Shown: piece after piece, positions 47,141 through 58,620 of the stretch | Numbering within the stretch: the first letter of the stretch is position 1 | Layout: every line of letters begins with the position of its first letter | NCBI RefSeq assembly: GCF_038502225.1 | Contig: NC_091390.1 | Location: 9,708,244 to 9,772,243 of the forward strand | Direction of reading: 5' to 3' | From: Cherax quadricarinatus | Lineage: Eukaryota > Arthropoda > Malacostraca > Decapoda > Parastacidae | Length of the DNA stretch: 64,000 nt | Translations under genes and position numbers: made by a program | The notes under the pieces: generated by a model | The model's input: the letters and a program-made list of their open reading frames with translations, nothing else | What the model was told of the DNA's origin: nothing | Database searches by the model: none

Positions 47141-48539
47141 GGTCTGATGGTGAAGGGACTTTCATGCTGGTGAAGGGTCTTTGATGCTTATTGAATGGTC
47201 TTTGACACTGGTGAAGGGTCTTTGATGCTGGTGAAGAGTCTTTGATGCTTGTTGAATGGTCTTTGATACTGGTGAAGGGCCTTGATGCTGGTGAAGTTTC
47301 TTTGATGCTTGTTGAAGGGTCTTTGATTCTGATGAAAGGTTTTTGTTGCTGGTGAAGGGTCTTTGATGCTTTTGAAGGGTCTTTGATGCTTATTGAGTGG
47401 ACTTTGATACTGGTGAAGGGTCTTTGATGCTGATGAAGGGACTTTGATACTTTTTGAAGAGTCTTTGAAACTGTTGAATTGTCTTTGATACTGGTGAAGG
47501 GTCTTTGATACTGGTGAAGGGTCTTTGATACTGGTGAATGGTCTTTGATGCTTGTTGAAGGGTCTTTGATGCTGGTGAAGGGTCTTTGATGCTGGTGAAG
47601 GTTTTTTGATGCTGGTGAAGGGTCTTTGATTACGATGAAGGGTCTTTCATACTGGTGAAGGGTCTTTGATACTGGTGAAGGGTCTTTGTTAATGGTGAAG
47701 GGTCTTTGATACTGGTGAAGGGTCTTTGATACTGGTGAAGGGTCTTTGATGCTGGTGAAATATCTTTAATGTTGGTGAAGGGTCTTTGATGCTGGTGAAG
47801 GGTTTTTGATGCTGGTGAAGGGTCTTTGATGCTGGTGAAGGGTTTTTGATGCTTGTGAATGGTCTTTGATGCTGGTGAAGGGTCTTTGATGCTGGTGAAG
47901 GGTATTTGATACTGGTGAATGGTCTTTGTTAATGGTGAAGGGTCTTTTATACTGGTGAAGGGTCTTTGATACTGGTGAAGGGTCTTTGATGCGGGTGAAT
48001 TGTCTTTGATGCTGGTGAAAGGTTTTTGATGCTGGTGAATTGTTTTGGATGCTGGTGAATGGTCTTTGATGCTGGTAAAGGGTCTTTGATGCTGGTGAAG
48101 GGTCTTTGATATTGATGAAGGGTGTTTGATGCTTTTTGAAGCGTCATTGATGCTGGTGAAGAGTCTTTGATACTGGTGAATTGACTTTTGAGCTGGTGAA
48201 GGGTCTTTGATACTGGTGAAGGGTCTTTGATACTGGTGAATGGTCTTTGATGCTGGTGAAGGGTCTTTGATGCTGGTGAAGGGTCTTTGATGATGGTGAA
48301 GGGTCTTTGATGATTTTGAAGGGTCTTTGATATTGGTGAAAGGTCTTTGATGCTTTTTGAAGGGTCGATGATGCTGGTGAAGGGTATATGATGCTTGTTG
48401 AAGGGTGTTTGATAATGTTGAAGGGACGTTTATGCTGTTGAAGGGTCTTTGATACTCGTGAATAGTCTTTGATGCTGATGAAGGGTATTGGATGCTGATG
48501 AAGTGTCTTTGATACTGTTGAAGGTTGTTTGATGATGGT

Positions 48540-49200
48540 GGAAGGTGTTCGATACTGGTGAAGGGTCTTTGATGCTGGTGAAGGGTCTTCGATACTGGTG
48601 AAGGGTCTTTGATACTGTTGAAGGTTGTTTGATGATGGTGGAAGGTGTTCGATACTGGTGAAGGGTCTTTGATGCTGGTGAAGGGTCTTCGATACTGGTG
48701 AAGGGTCTTTGATACTGTTGAAGGTTGTTTGATGATGGTGGAAGGTGTTCGATACTGGTGAAGGGTCTTTGATGCTGGTGAAGGGTCTTCGATACTGGTG
48801 AAGGGTCTTTGATACTGTTGAAGGTTGTTTGATGATGGTGGAAGGTGTTCGATACTGGTGAAGGGTCTTTGATGCTGGTGAAGGGTCTTCGATACTTTGA
48901 TACTGCTGGTGAAGGGTCTTCGATACTGGTGAAGGGTCTTTGATACTGTTGAAGGTTGTTTGATGATGGTGGAAGGTGTTCGATACTGGTGAAGGGTCTT
49001 TGATGCTGGTGAAGGGTCTTCGATACTGGTGAAGGGTCTTTGATACTGTTGAAGGTTGTTTGATGATGGTGGAAGGTGTTCGATACTGGTGAAGGGTCTT
49101 TGATGCTGGTGAAGGGTCTTCGATACTGGTGAAGGGTCTTTGATACTGTTGAAGGTTGTTTGATGATGGTGGAAGGTGTTCGATACTGGTGAAGGGTCTT
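48540..49200. repeat. 100-bp higher-order repeat, seven copies
   Basis: The marker GGAAGGTGTTCGATACTGG recurs at about 48541, 48641, 48741, 48841, 48971, 49071 and 49171. Spacing is exactly five 20-bp units except for one 130-bp step, where CGATACTTTGATACTGC near 48890 marks an internal junction. Two or three more copies occur near 52015-53145. Confidence 0.9.
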
Positions 49201-52200
49201 TGATGCTGGTGAAGGGTCTTCGATACTGGTGAAGGGTCTTTGATGCTGGTGAAGGGTCTTTCATGCTTGAGAATGGTCTCTGATGCTGGTGAAGGATCTT
49301 TGATGCTGGTGAAGGGTCTTTGATATTGATGAAGGGTGTTTGATGCTTTTTGAAGGGTCATTGATGCTGGTGAAGAGTCTTTTATACTAGTGAATTGACT
49401 TTTGTGCTGGTGAAGCGTCTTTGATGCTGTTGAATGGTCTTTGATGCTGGTGAAGGGTATTGGATGATGGTGAAGGGTCTTTGATGCTGGTGAAGGGTAT
49501 TGGATGATGGTGAAGGGTCTTTGATGCTGGTGAAGGGTATTGGATGTTGGTGAAGGGTCTTAGATGCTGGTGAATGTCTTTGATGCTGGTGAAGGGCCTT
49601 TTATCCTGGAGAAGGGTCTTTGATGCTGGTGAAGGGTCTTTCATGCTTTTTGAAGGGTCGTTGAAGCTGGTGAAGGGTCTTTTATAATGGTGAATGGTCT
49701 TTGATGCTTGTTGAAGGGTCTTTGATACTGGTGAAGGGTTTTTGATACTGGTGAAGGGTCTCTGATTCTGGTGAAGTGTCTTTGATGCTGGTGAAGGGTC
49801 TTCGATACTCGTGAAAGGTCTTTGATACTGGTGAAAGGTCTTTGATACTATTGAAGGGTCTTTGATCCTTGTTGAAGGGTCGTTGATACTGGTGGAAGGT
49901 TTTTGATGATGGTGAAGGGACTTTGATGATGGTGAAGGGTCTTTGATGCTTATTGAATGGTCTTTGACACTGGTGAAGGGTCTTTGATGCTGGTGAAGAG
50001 TCTTTGATGCTTGTTGAATGGTCTTTGATACTGGTGAAGGGCCTTGATGCTGGTGACGTTTCCTTGATGCTTGTTGAAGGGTCTTCGATTCTGGTGAAAG
50101 GTTTTTGTTGCTGGTGAAGGGTCTTTGATGCAGGTGAAGGGTCTTTGATGCTTATTGAGTGGACTTTGATACTGGTGAAGGGTCTTTGATGCTGGTGAAG
50201 GGACTTTGATACTTTTTGAAGAGTCTTTGATACTGTTGAATTGTCTTTGATACTGGTGAAGGGTCTTTGATACTGGTGAAGGGTCTTTGATACTGGTGAA
50301 TGGTCTTTGATGCTTGTTGAAGGGTCTTTGATGCTGGTGAAGGGTCTTTGATGCTGGTGAAGGTTTTTTGATGCTGGTGAAGGGACTTTGATGCTGGTGA
50401 AGGGTCTTTGATGCTTGTTGAAGGGTCTTTGATACTGGTGGATGGTTTTTGATGATGGTGAAGGGACTTTCATGCTGGTGAAGGGTCTTTGATGCTTATT
50501 GAATGGTCTTTGACACTGGTGAAGGGTCTTTGATGCTGGTGAAGAGTCTTTGATGCTTGTTGAATGGTCTTTGATACTGGTGAAGGGCCTTGATGCTGGT
50601 GAAGTTTCTTTGATGCTTGTTGAAGGGTCTTTGATTCTGATGAAAGGTTTTTGTTGCTGGTGAAGGGTCTTTGATGCTTTTGAAGGGTCTTTGATGCTTA
50701 TTGAGTGGACTTTGATACTGGTGAAGGGTCTTTGATGCTGATGAAGGGACTTTGATACTTTTTGAAGAGTCTTTGAAACTGTTGAATTGTCTTTGATACT
50801 GGTGAAGGGTCTTTGATACTGGTGAAGGGTCTTTGATACTGGTGAATGGTCTTTGATGCATGTTGAAGGGTCTTTGATGCTGGTGAAGGGTCTTTGATGC
50901 TGGTGAAGGTTTTTTGATGCTGGTGAAGGGTCTTTGATTACGATGAAGGGTCTTTGATGATTTTTGAAGGGTTTTTGATGCTAGTGAAGGGTCTTTGATG
51001 CTTGTTGAAGGGTCTTTGATACTGGTGACGGGTTTTTGATGCTTGTTGAAGGGTCTTTGATACTGGTGAAGGGTTTTTGATACTAGTGACGGGTCTTTGA
51101 TGCTTGTTGATGATTTTTGATACTGGTGAAGGGTCTTTGATACTGGTGAAGGGTCTTCGATGCTGGTGAATGGTCTTTGATACTGGTGAAGGGTCTTTGA
51201 TACTGGTGAATGGTCTTTGATGCTGTTGAAGGGTCTTTGATGCTTGTGAATGGTCTCTGATGCTGGTGAAGGATTTTTGATGCTGGTGAAGGGTCTTTAA
51301 TGCTGTTGAAGGGTATTTGATGCTGGTGAAGGCTCTTTGATGTTGATGAAGGGTGTTTGAATCTTTTTGAAGGGTCATTGATGCTTTTGAAGAGTCTTTG
51401 TTGCTGGTGAAGGGTCTTTGATGCGGGTGAATTGTCTTTGTTGCTGGTGAAGGGTCTTTGATGCGGGTGAATTGTCTTTGATGCTAGTGAAAGGTTTTTG
51501 ATGCTGGTGAATTGTTTTGGATGCTGGTGAATGGTCTTTGATGCTGGTAAAGGGTCTTTGATGCTGGTGAAGGGTCTTTGATATTGATGAAGGGTGTTTG
51601 ATGCTTTTTGAAGCGTCATTGATGCTGGTGAAGAGTCTTTGATACTGGTGAATTGACTTTTGAGCTGGTGAAGGGTCTTTGATACTGGTGAAGGGTCTTT
51701 GATACTGGTGAATGGTCTTTGATGCTGGTGAAGGGTCTTTGATGCTGGTGAAGGGTCTTTGATGATGGTGAAGGGTCTTTGATGATTTTGAAGGGTCTTT
51801 GATATTGGTGAAAGGTCTTTGATGCTTTTTGAAGGGTCGATGATGCTGGTGAAGGGTATATGATGCTTGTTGAAGGGTGATTGATACTGTTGAAGGGACG
51901 TTTATGCTGTTGAAGGGTCTTTGATACTCGTGAATAGTCTTTGATGCTGATGAAGGGTATTGGATGCTGATGAAGTGTCTTTGATACTGTTGAAGGTTGT
52001 TTGATGATGGTGGAAGGTGTTCGATACTGGTGAAGGGTCTTTGATGCTGGTGAAGGGTCTTCGATACTGGTGAAGGGTCTTTGATGCTGGTGAAGGGTCT
52101 TCGATACTGGTGAAGGGTCTTTGATGCTGGTGAAGGGTCTTTCATGCTTGAGAATGGTCTCTGATGCTGGTGAAGGATCTTTGATGCTGGTGAAGGGTCT

Positions 52201-54839
52201 TTGATATTGATGAAGGGTGTTTGATGCTTTTTGAAGGGTCATTGATGCTGGTGAAGAGTCTTTTATACTAGTGAATTGACTTTTGTGCTGGTGAAGCGAC
52301 TTTGATGCTGTTGAATGGTCTTTGATGCTGGTGAAGGGTATTGGATGATGGTGAAGGGTCTTTGATGCTGGTGAAGGGTATTGGATGTTGGTGAAGGGTC
52401 TTAGATGCTGGTGAATGTCTTTGATGCTGGTGAAGGGTATTGGATGCTGGTGAATGGTCTTTGATACTGGTGAAGGGTCTTTGATGCTGGTGAAGGGTCT
52501 TTGATGCTGGTGAAGGGTCTTTGATGCTGGTGAATTGACTGAGCTGGTGAATGGTCTTTGATACTGGTGAAGGGTCTTTGATACTGGTGAATGGTCTTTG
52601 ATGCTGGTGAAGGGTCTTTGATGCTGGTGAAGGGTCTTTGATGATGGTGAAGGGTCTTTGATGATTTTGAAGGGTCTTTGATATTGGTGAAAGGTCTTTG
52701 ATGCTTTTTGAAGGGTCGATGATGCTGGTGAAGGGTATATGATGCTTGTTGAAGGGTGTTTGATACTGTTGAAGGGACGTTTATGCTGTTGAAGGGTCTT
52801 TGATACTCGTGAATAGTCTTTGATGCTGATGAAGGGTATTGGATGCTGATGAAGTGTCTTTGATACTGTTGAAGGTTGTTTGATGATGGTGGAAGGTGTT
52901 CGATACTGGTGAAGGGTCTTTGATGCTGGTGAAGGGTCTTCGATACTGGTGAAGGGTCTTTGATACTGTTGAAGGTTGTTTGATGATGGTGGAAGGTGTT
53001 CGATACTGGTGAAGGGTCTTTGATGCTGGTGAAGGGTCTTCGATACTGGTGAAGGGTCTTTGATGCTGGTGAAGGGTCTTCGATACTGGTGAAGGGTCTT
53101 TGATACTGTTGAAGGTTGTTTGATGATGGTGGAAGGTGTTCGATACTGGTGAAGGGTCTTTGATGCTGGTGAAGGGTCTTCGATACTGGTGAAGGGTCTT
53201 TGATGCTGGTGAAGGGTCTTTCATGCTTGAGAATGGTCTCTGATGCTGGTGAAGGATCTTTGATGCTGGTGAAGGGTCTTTGATATTGATGAAGGGTGTT
53301 TGATGCTTTTTGAAGGGTCATTGATGCTGGTGAAGAGTCTTTTATACTAGTGAATTGACTTTTGTGCTGGTGAAGCGTCTTTGATGCTGTTGAATGGTCT
53401 TTGATGCTGGTGAAGGGTATTGGATGATGGTGAAGGGTCTTTGATGCTGGTGAAGGGTATTGGATGTTGGTGAAGGGTCTTAGATGCTGGTGAATGTCTT
53501 TGATGCTGGTGAAGGGTATTGGATGATGGTGAAGGGTCTTTGATGCTGGTGAAGGGTATTGGATGTTGGTGAAGGGTCTTTGATGCTGTTGAATGGTCTT
53601 TGATGCTGGTGAAGGGTATTGGATGTTGGTGAAGGGTCATTGATGCTGGTGAATGTCTTTGATGCTGGTGAAGGGCCTTTAATGCTGGTGAAAGTTTTTT
53701 GATGCTGTTGAAAGGTCTTTGATTGTTGTGAAGGGTCTTTGATGCTTTTTGAAGGGTCGTTGAAGCTGGTGATGGGTCTTTTATACTGGTGAATGGTCTT
53801 TCATACTGTTGAAGGGTCTTTGATACTGGTGATGGGTCTTTGACGCTTGTTGAAGGGTCGTTTATGCTAGTGAAGGGTTTTTGATACTGGTGAAGGGTCT
53901 TTGATGCTTGTTGAAGGGTCTTTGATACTGGTGAAGGGTTTTTGATACTGGTGAAGGGTCTCTGATACTGGTGAAGTGTCTTTGATGCTGGTGAAGGGTC
54001 TTTGATACTGGTGAAAGGTCTTTGATACTATTGAAGGGTCTTTGATACTATTGAAGGGTCTTTGAACCTTGTTGAAGGGTCTTTGATACTGGTGAACGGT
54101 CTTTGATTCTTGTTGAAGGGTCTTTGATACTGGTGAAGGGTATTTGATGCTTATTGAGTGGTCTTTGACACTGGTGAAGGGTCTTTGATGCTGGTGAAGA
54201 GTCTTTGATGCTTGTTGAATGGTCTTTGATACTGGTGAAGGGCCTTGATTTTGGTGAAGTTTCTTTGATGCTTGTTGAAGGGTCTTTGATTCTGGTGAAA
54301 GGTTTTTGTTGCTGGTGAAGGGTCTTTGATGCTGGTGAAGGGTCTTTGATGCTTATTGAGTGGTCTTTGATACTGGTGAAGGGTCTTTGATGCTGGTGAA
54401 GGGACTTTGATAATTTTTGAAGAGTCTTTGATACTGGTGAATTGTCTTTGATACTGGTGAAGGGTCTTTGATACTGGTGAAGGGTCTTTGATACTGGTGA
54501 ATGGTCTTTGATACTGGTGAATGGTCTTTGATACTGGTGAAGGGTCTTTGATACTGGTGAATGGTCTTTGATACTGGAGAAGGGTCTTTGATACTGGTGA
54601 ATGATCTTTAATACTGGTGAAGGGTCTTTGATACTGGTGAAGGGTCTTTGATGCTGGTTAAAGGTCTTTGATGCTGGTGAATGGTCTTTGATGATGGTGA
54701 TGGGTCTTTGATGATGGTGAAGGGTCTTTGATATTGATGAAAGGTCTTTGATGGTTTTTGAAGGGTCGTTGATGCTGGTGAAGGGTCTTTGATGCTTTTT
54801 GAAGGGTCTTTGATACTTGTGAAGGGACGTTTATGCTGG

Positions 54840-57800
54840 TGAAGGGTCTTTGATGCTCGTGAATAGTCTTTGATGCTGATGAAGGGTATTAGATTCTGAT
54901 GAAGGGTCTTTGATACTGTTGAAGGTTGTTTGATGATGGTGAAGGGTGTTTGATGATGGTGAAGGGCATTGGATGCTGGTGAAGGGTCTTTGATGCTTGT
55001 GAATGGTATTTGATGCTGGTGAATGGTCTTTGATGCTGGTGAATGGTCTTAGATGCTGCTGATGGGTCTTTGATCCTGGTGAAGGGTCTTTGTTCCTGGT
55101 GAAGGGTCTTTGATGCTTGTTGAAGGGTCTTTGGTACTGGTGAAGGGACTTTTATGCTGGTGAAGGGTCTTTGATAATGGTGAAGGGTCTTTGATGCTGA
55201 TGAAGGGTATTGGATGCTGGTGAAGAGCCTTTGATGCTGGTGAATGGTCTTTGATGCTGATGATGGGTCTTTGATCCTGGTGAAGGGTCTTTGTTCCTGG
55301 TGAAGGGTCTTTGATGCTTGTTGAAGGGTCTTTGGTACTGGTGAAGGGACTTTTATGCTGGTGAAGGGTCTTTGATAATGGTGAAGGGTCTTTGATGTTG
55401 GTGAAAGGTCTTTTATGCTGGTGAAAGGTCTTTGATGCTGTAGAAGGGTCTTTGATGCTGGTGAAGGGTCTTTGATGCTGGTGAATTGTCTTTGATTATG
55501 ATGAAGGGTCTTTGATGCTTTTTGAAGGGTCTTTGATCCTGGATAAGGGTCTTTTATGCAGGTGAAGTGTTTTTATTCTGGTGAAGGGTCTTTGATGCTG
55601 GTGAAGGGTCTTTGATACTGTTGAAGGTTGTTTGATGATGGTGAAGGGTGTTCGATACTGGTGAAGGGTCTTTGATGCTGGTGAAGGGTCATCGATGCTG
55701 GTGAAGGGTCTTTGATGCTTGTGAATGGTCTCTGATGCTGGTGAAGGATCTTTTATGCTGGTGAAGGGTCTTTGATGCTGGTGAAGGGTCTTTGATATTG
55801 TTGAAGGGTGTTTGATGCTTTTTGAAGGGTCATTGATGCTGGTGAATTGACTTTTGTGCTGATGAAGCGTCTTTGAAAATGGTGAAGGGTCTTTGATGCG
55901 GGTGAAGGGTCTTTGATGCTGGTGAAGGGTCTTTGAAGTTTTTTGAAGGGTCTTTGATCCTAGTGAAGGGTGTTTGATGCTTGTTGAAGGGTCTTTGATA
56001 CTAGTGAATGGTCTTTGATGCTGATGAAGGGTCTTTGATACTGGTGAAGGGTCTTTGATACTGGTGAAGGGTCCTCGATGCTGGTGAATTGTCTTTGATG
56101 CTGTTGAATTGTCTTTTATACTGGTGAAGGGTCTTTGATGCTGATGAAGGCTCTTTGATACTGGTGAATTGTCTTTGATGCTGGTGAAGGGCTTTTGATA
56201 CTTGTGAATGGTGTTTGATGCTGGTGAAGGGTCTTTGATGCTTGTTGAAGGGTCTTTCATGCTGGTGAAGGGTCTTTGATGCTGGTGAAGGGTCTTTGAT
56301 ACTGGTGAAGGATCTTTGATGCTGGTGAAGGGTCTTTGATGCTGGTGAAGGTTCTTTGATGCTGGTGAAGGGTCTTTGATACTGGTGAAGGATCTTTGAT
56401 ACTGGTGAAGGTTCTTTGATGCTGGTGAAGGGTCTTTGATACTGGTGAAGGTTCTTTGATGCTGGTGAAGGGTCTTTGATACTTGTGAAGGATCTTTGAT
56501 ACTGGTGAAGGTTCTTTGATGCTGGTGAAGGGTCTTTGATACTGGTGAAGGATCTTTGATACTGGTGAAGGTTCTTTGATGCTGGTGAAGGGTCTTTGAT
56601 ACTGGTGAAGGTTCTTTGATGCTGGTGAAGGGTCTTTGATACTGGTGAAGGATCTTTGATACTGGTGAAGGTTCTTTGATGCTGGTGAAGGGTCTTTGAT
56701 ACTGGTGAAGGATCTTTGATGCTGGAGAAGGGTCTTTGAAGCTTATTGAAGGGTCTTTGATACTGGTGAAGAGTCTTTGATGTTTGGTGAAGGGTCTTTG
56801 ATACTGGTGAATTGTCTTTGATACTGGTGAATGGTCTTTGATACTGGTGAATGGTCTTTGATACCTGTGAATGGTCTTTGATGCTAGTGAAGGGTCTTTG
56901 ATATTTGTGAATGGTCTTTGATGCTGGTGAAGGGGCTTTGATACTGGTGAAGGGCCTTTCATACTTGTGAATGGTCTTTGATACTGGTGAATGGTCTTTG
57001 ATACTGGTGAAGGGTCTTTGATATTTGTGAAAGGTCTTTGATACTGTTGATGGGGCTTTGATACTGGTGAAGGGCCTTTCATACTTGTGAATGGTCTTTG
57101 ATACTATTGAATGGTCTTTGATACTGGTGAAGGGCCTTTGATATTTGTGAATGGTCTTTGATGCCGGTGAAGGGGCTTTGTTACTGGTGAAGGGCGTTTC
57201 ATACTTGTGAATTGTCTTTGATACTGGTGAATGGTCTTTGATACTGGTGAATGGTCTTTGATGCTGGTGAAAGGCCTTTGATACTTGTGAATAGTCTTTG
57301 ATGCTGGTGAAGGGTCTTTGATTCTTCTGAAGGGTCTTTAATGCTGGTGAAGGGTCTTTGATACTGGTGAAACGTCTTTGATGCTGGTGAAGGGTATTGG
57401 ATATTGCTGAAGTATCTTTGATAATGGGGAAGGGTCTTTGATGCTGGTGAAGGGTCTTTGATGCTGGTGAAGGGTCCTTGATGCTAGTGAAGGGTCTTTG
57501 ATACTGATGAAGGGTCTTTGATACTGGTGAAGGGTCTTTGATACTGGTGAATGGTCTTTGGTGCTGGTGAAGGGTCTTTGATGCTGGTGAAGGGTTTTTG
57601 ATGCTGGTGAATGGTCTTTGATGCTGGTGAAGGGTGTTTGATGCTAGTGAAGGGTCTTTGATACTGGTGAAGTGTCTTTGTTAATGGTGAAGGGTCTTTG
57701 ATACTGGTGAAGGGTCTTTGATACTGGTGAAGGGTCTTTGATACTGGTGAAGGGTCTTTGATACTGGTGAAGGGTCTTTGATGCTGGTGAAGGGTCTTTG

Positions 57801-58620
57801 ATACTGGTGAAGTGTCTTTGTTAATGGTGAAGGGTCTTTGATACTGGTGAAGGTTCTTTGATGCTGGTGAAGGGTCTTTGAAGCTTATTGAAGGGTCTTT
57901 GATACTGGTGAAGGGTCTTTGATGTTCGGTGAAGCGTCTTTGATACTGGTGAATTGTCTTTGATACTGGTGAATGGTCTTTGATACTGGTGAATGGTCTT
58001 TGATACTGGTGAACGGTCTTTGATACTAGTGAAGGGTCTTTGATACTGGTGAAGGGTCTTTGATGCTGGTGAATGGTCTTTGATGCTGTTGAAGGGGCTT
58101 TGACACTGGTGAAGGGCCTTTCATACTTGTGAATGGTCTTTGATACTGGTGAAGGGTCTTTGATATTTGTGAATGGTCTTTGATGCCGGTGAAGGGGCTT
58201 TGGTACTTGTGAAGGGCGTTTCATACTTGTGAATTGTCTTTGATACTGGTGAATTTTCTTTGATACTGGTGAATGGTCTTTGATGCTGGTGAAGGGTCTT
58301 TGATTCTTCTGAAGGGTCTTTAATGCTGGTGAAGGGTCTTTGATACTGGTGAAAGGTCTTTGATGCTGGTGAAGGTTATTGGATATTGCTGAAGTATCTT
58401 TGATAATGGGGAAGGGTCTTTGATGCTGATGAAGGGTCTTCGATGCTAGTAAAGGGTTTTAGATGCTGGTGAAGGGTTTTTGATACTGATGAAGGGTCTT
58501 TGATACTGGTGAAGGGTCTTTGATGCTGGTGAAGGGTTTTTGATACTGATGAAGGGTCTTTGATGCTGGTGAAGGGTCCTTGATGCTAGTGAAGGGTCTT
58601 TGATACTGATGAAGGGTCTT
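54840..58620. repeat. About 3.8-kb block, copy 2 of a distant duplication
   Basis: The counterpart of 43225-47140 (GATTATGATG at 55494). It lacks the GGTACTGG...CAGAGATACTGG stretch present near 44401-44450 and about 120 bp in the region matching 46440-46700. Confidence 0.85.
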
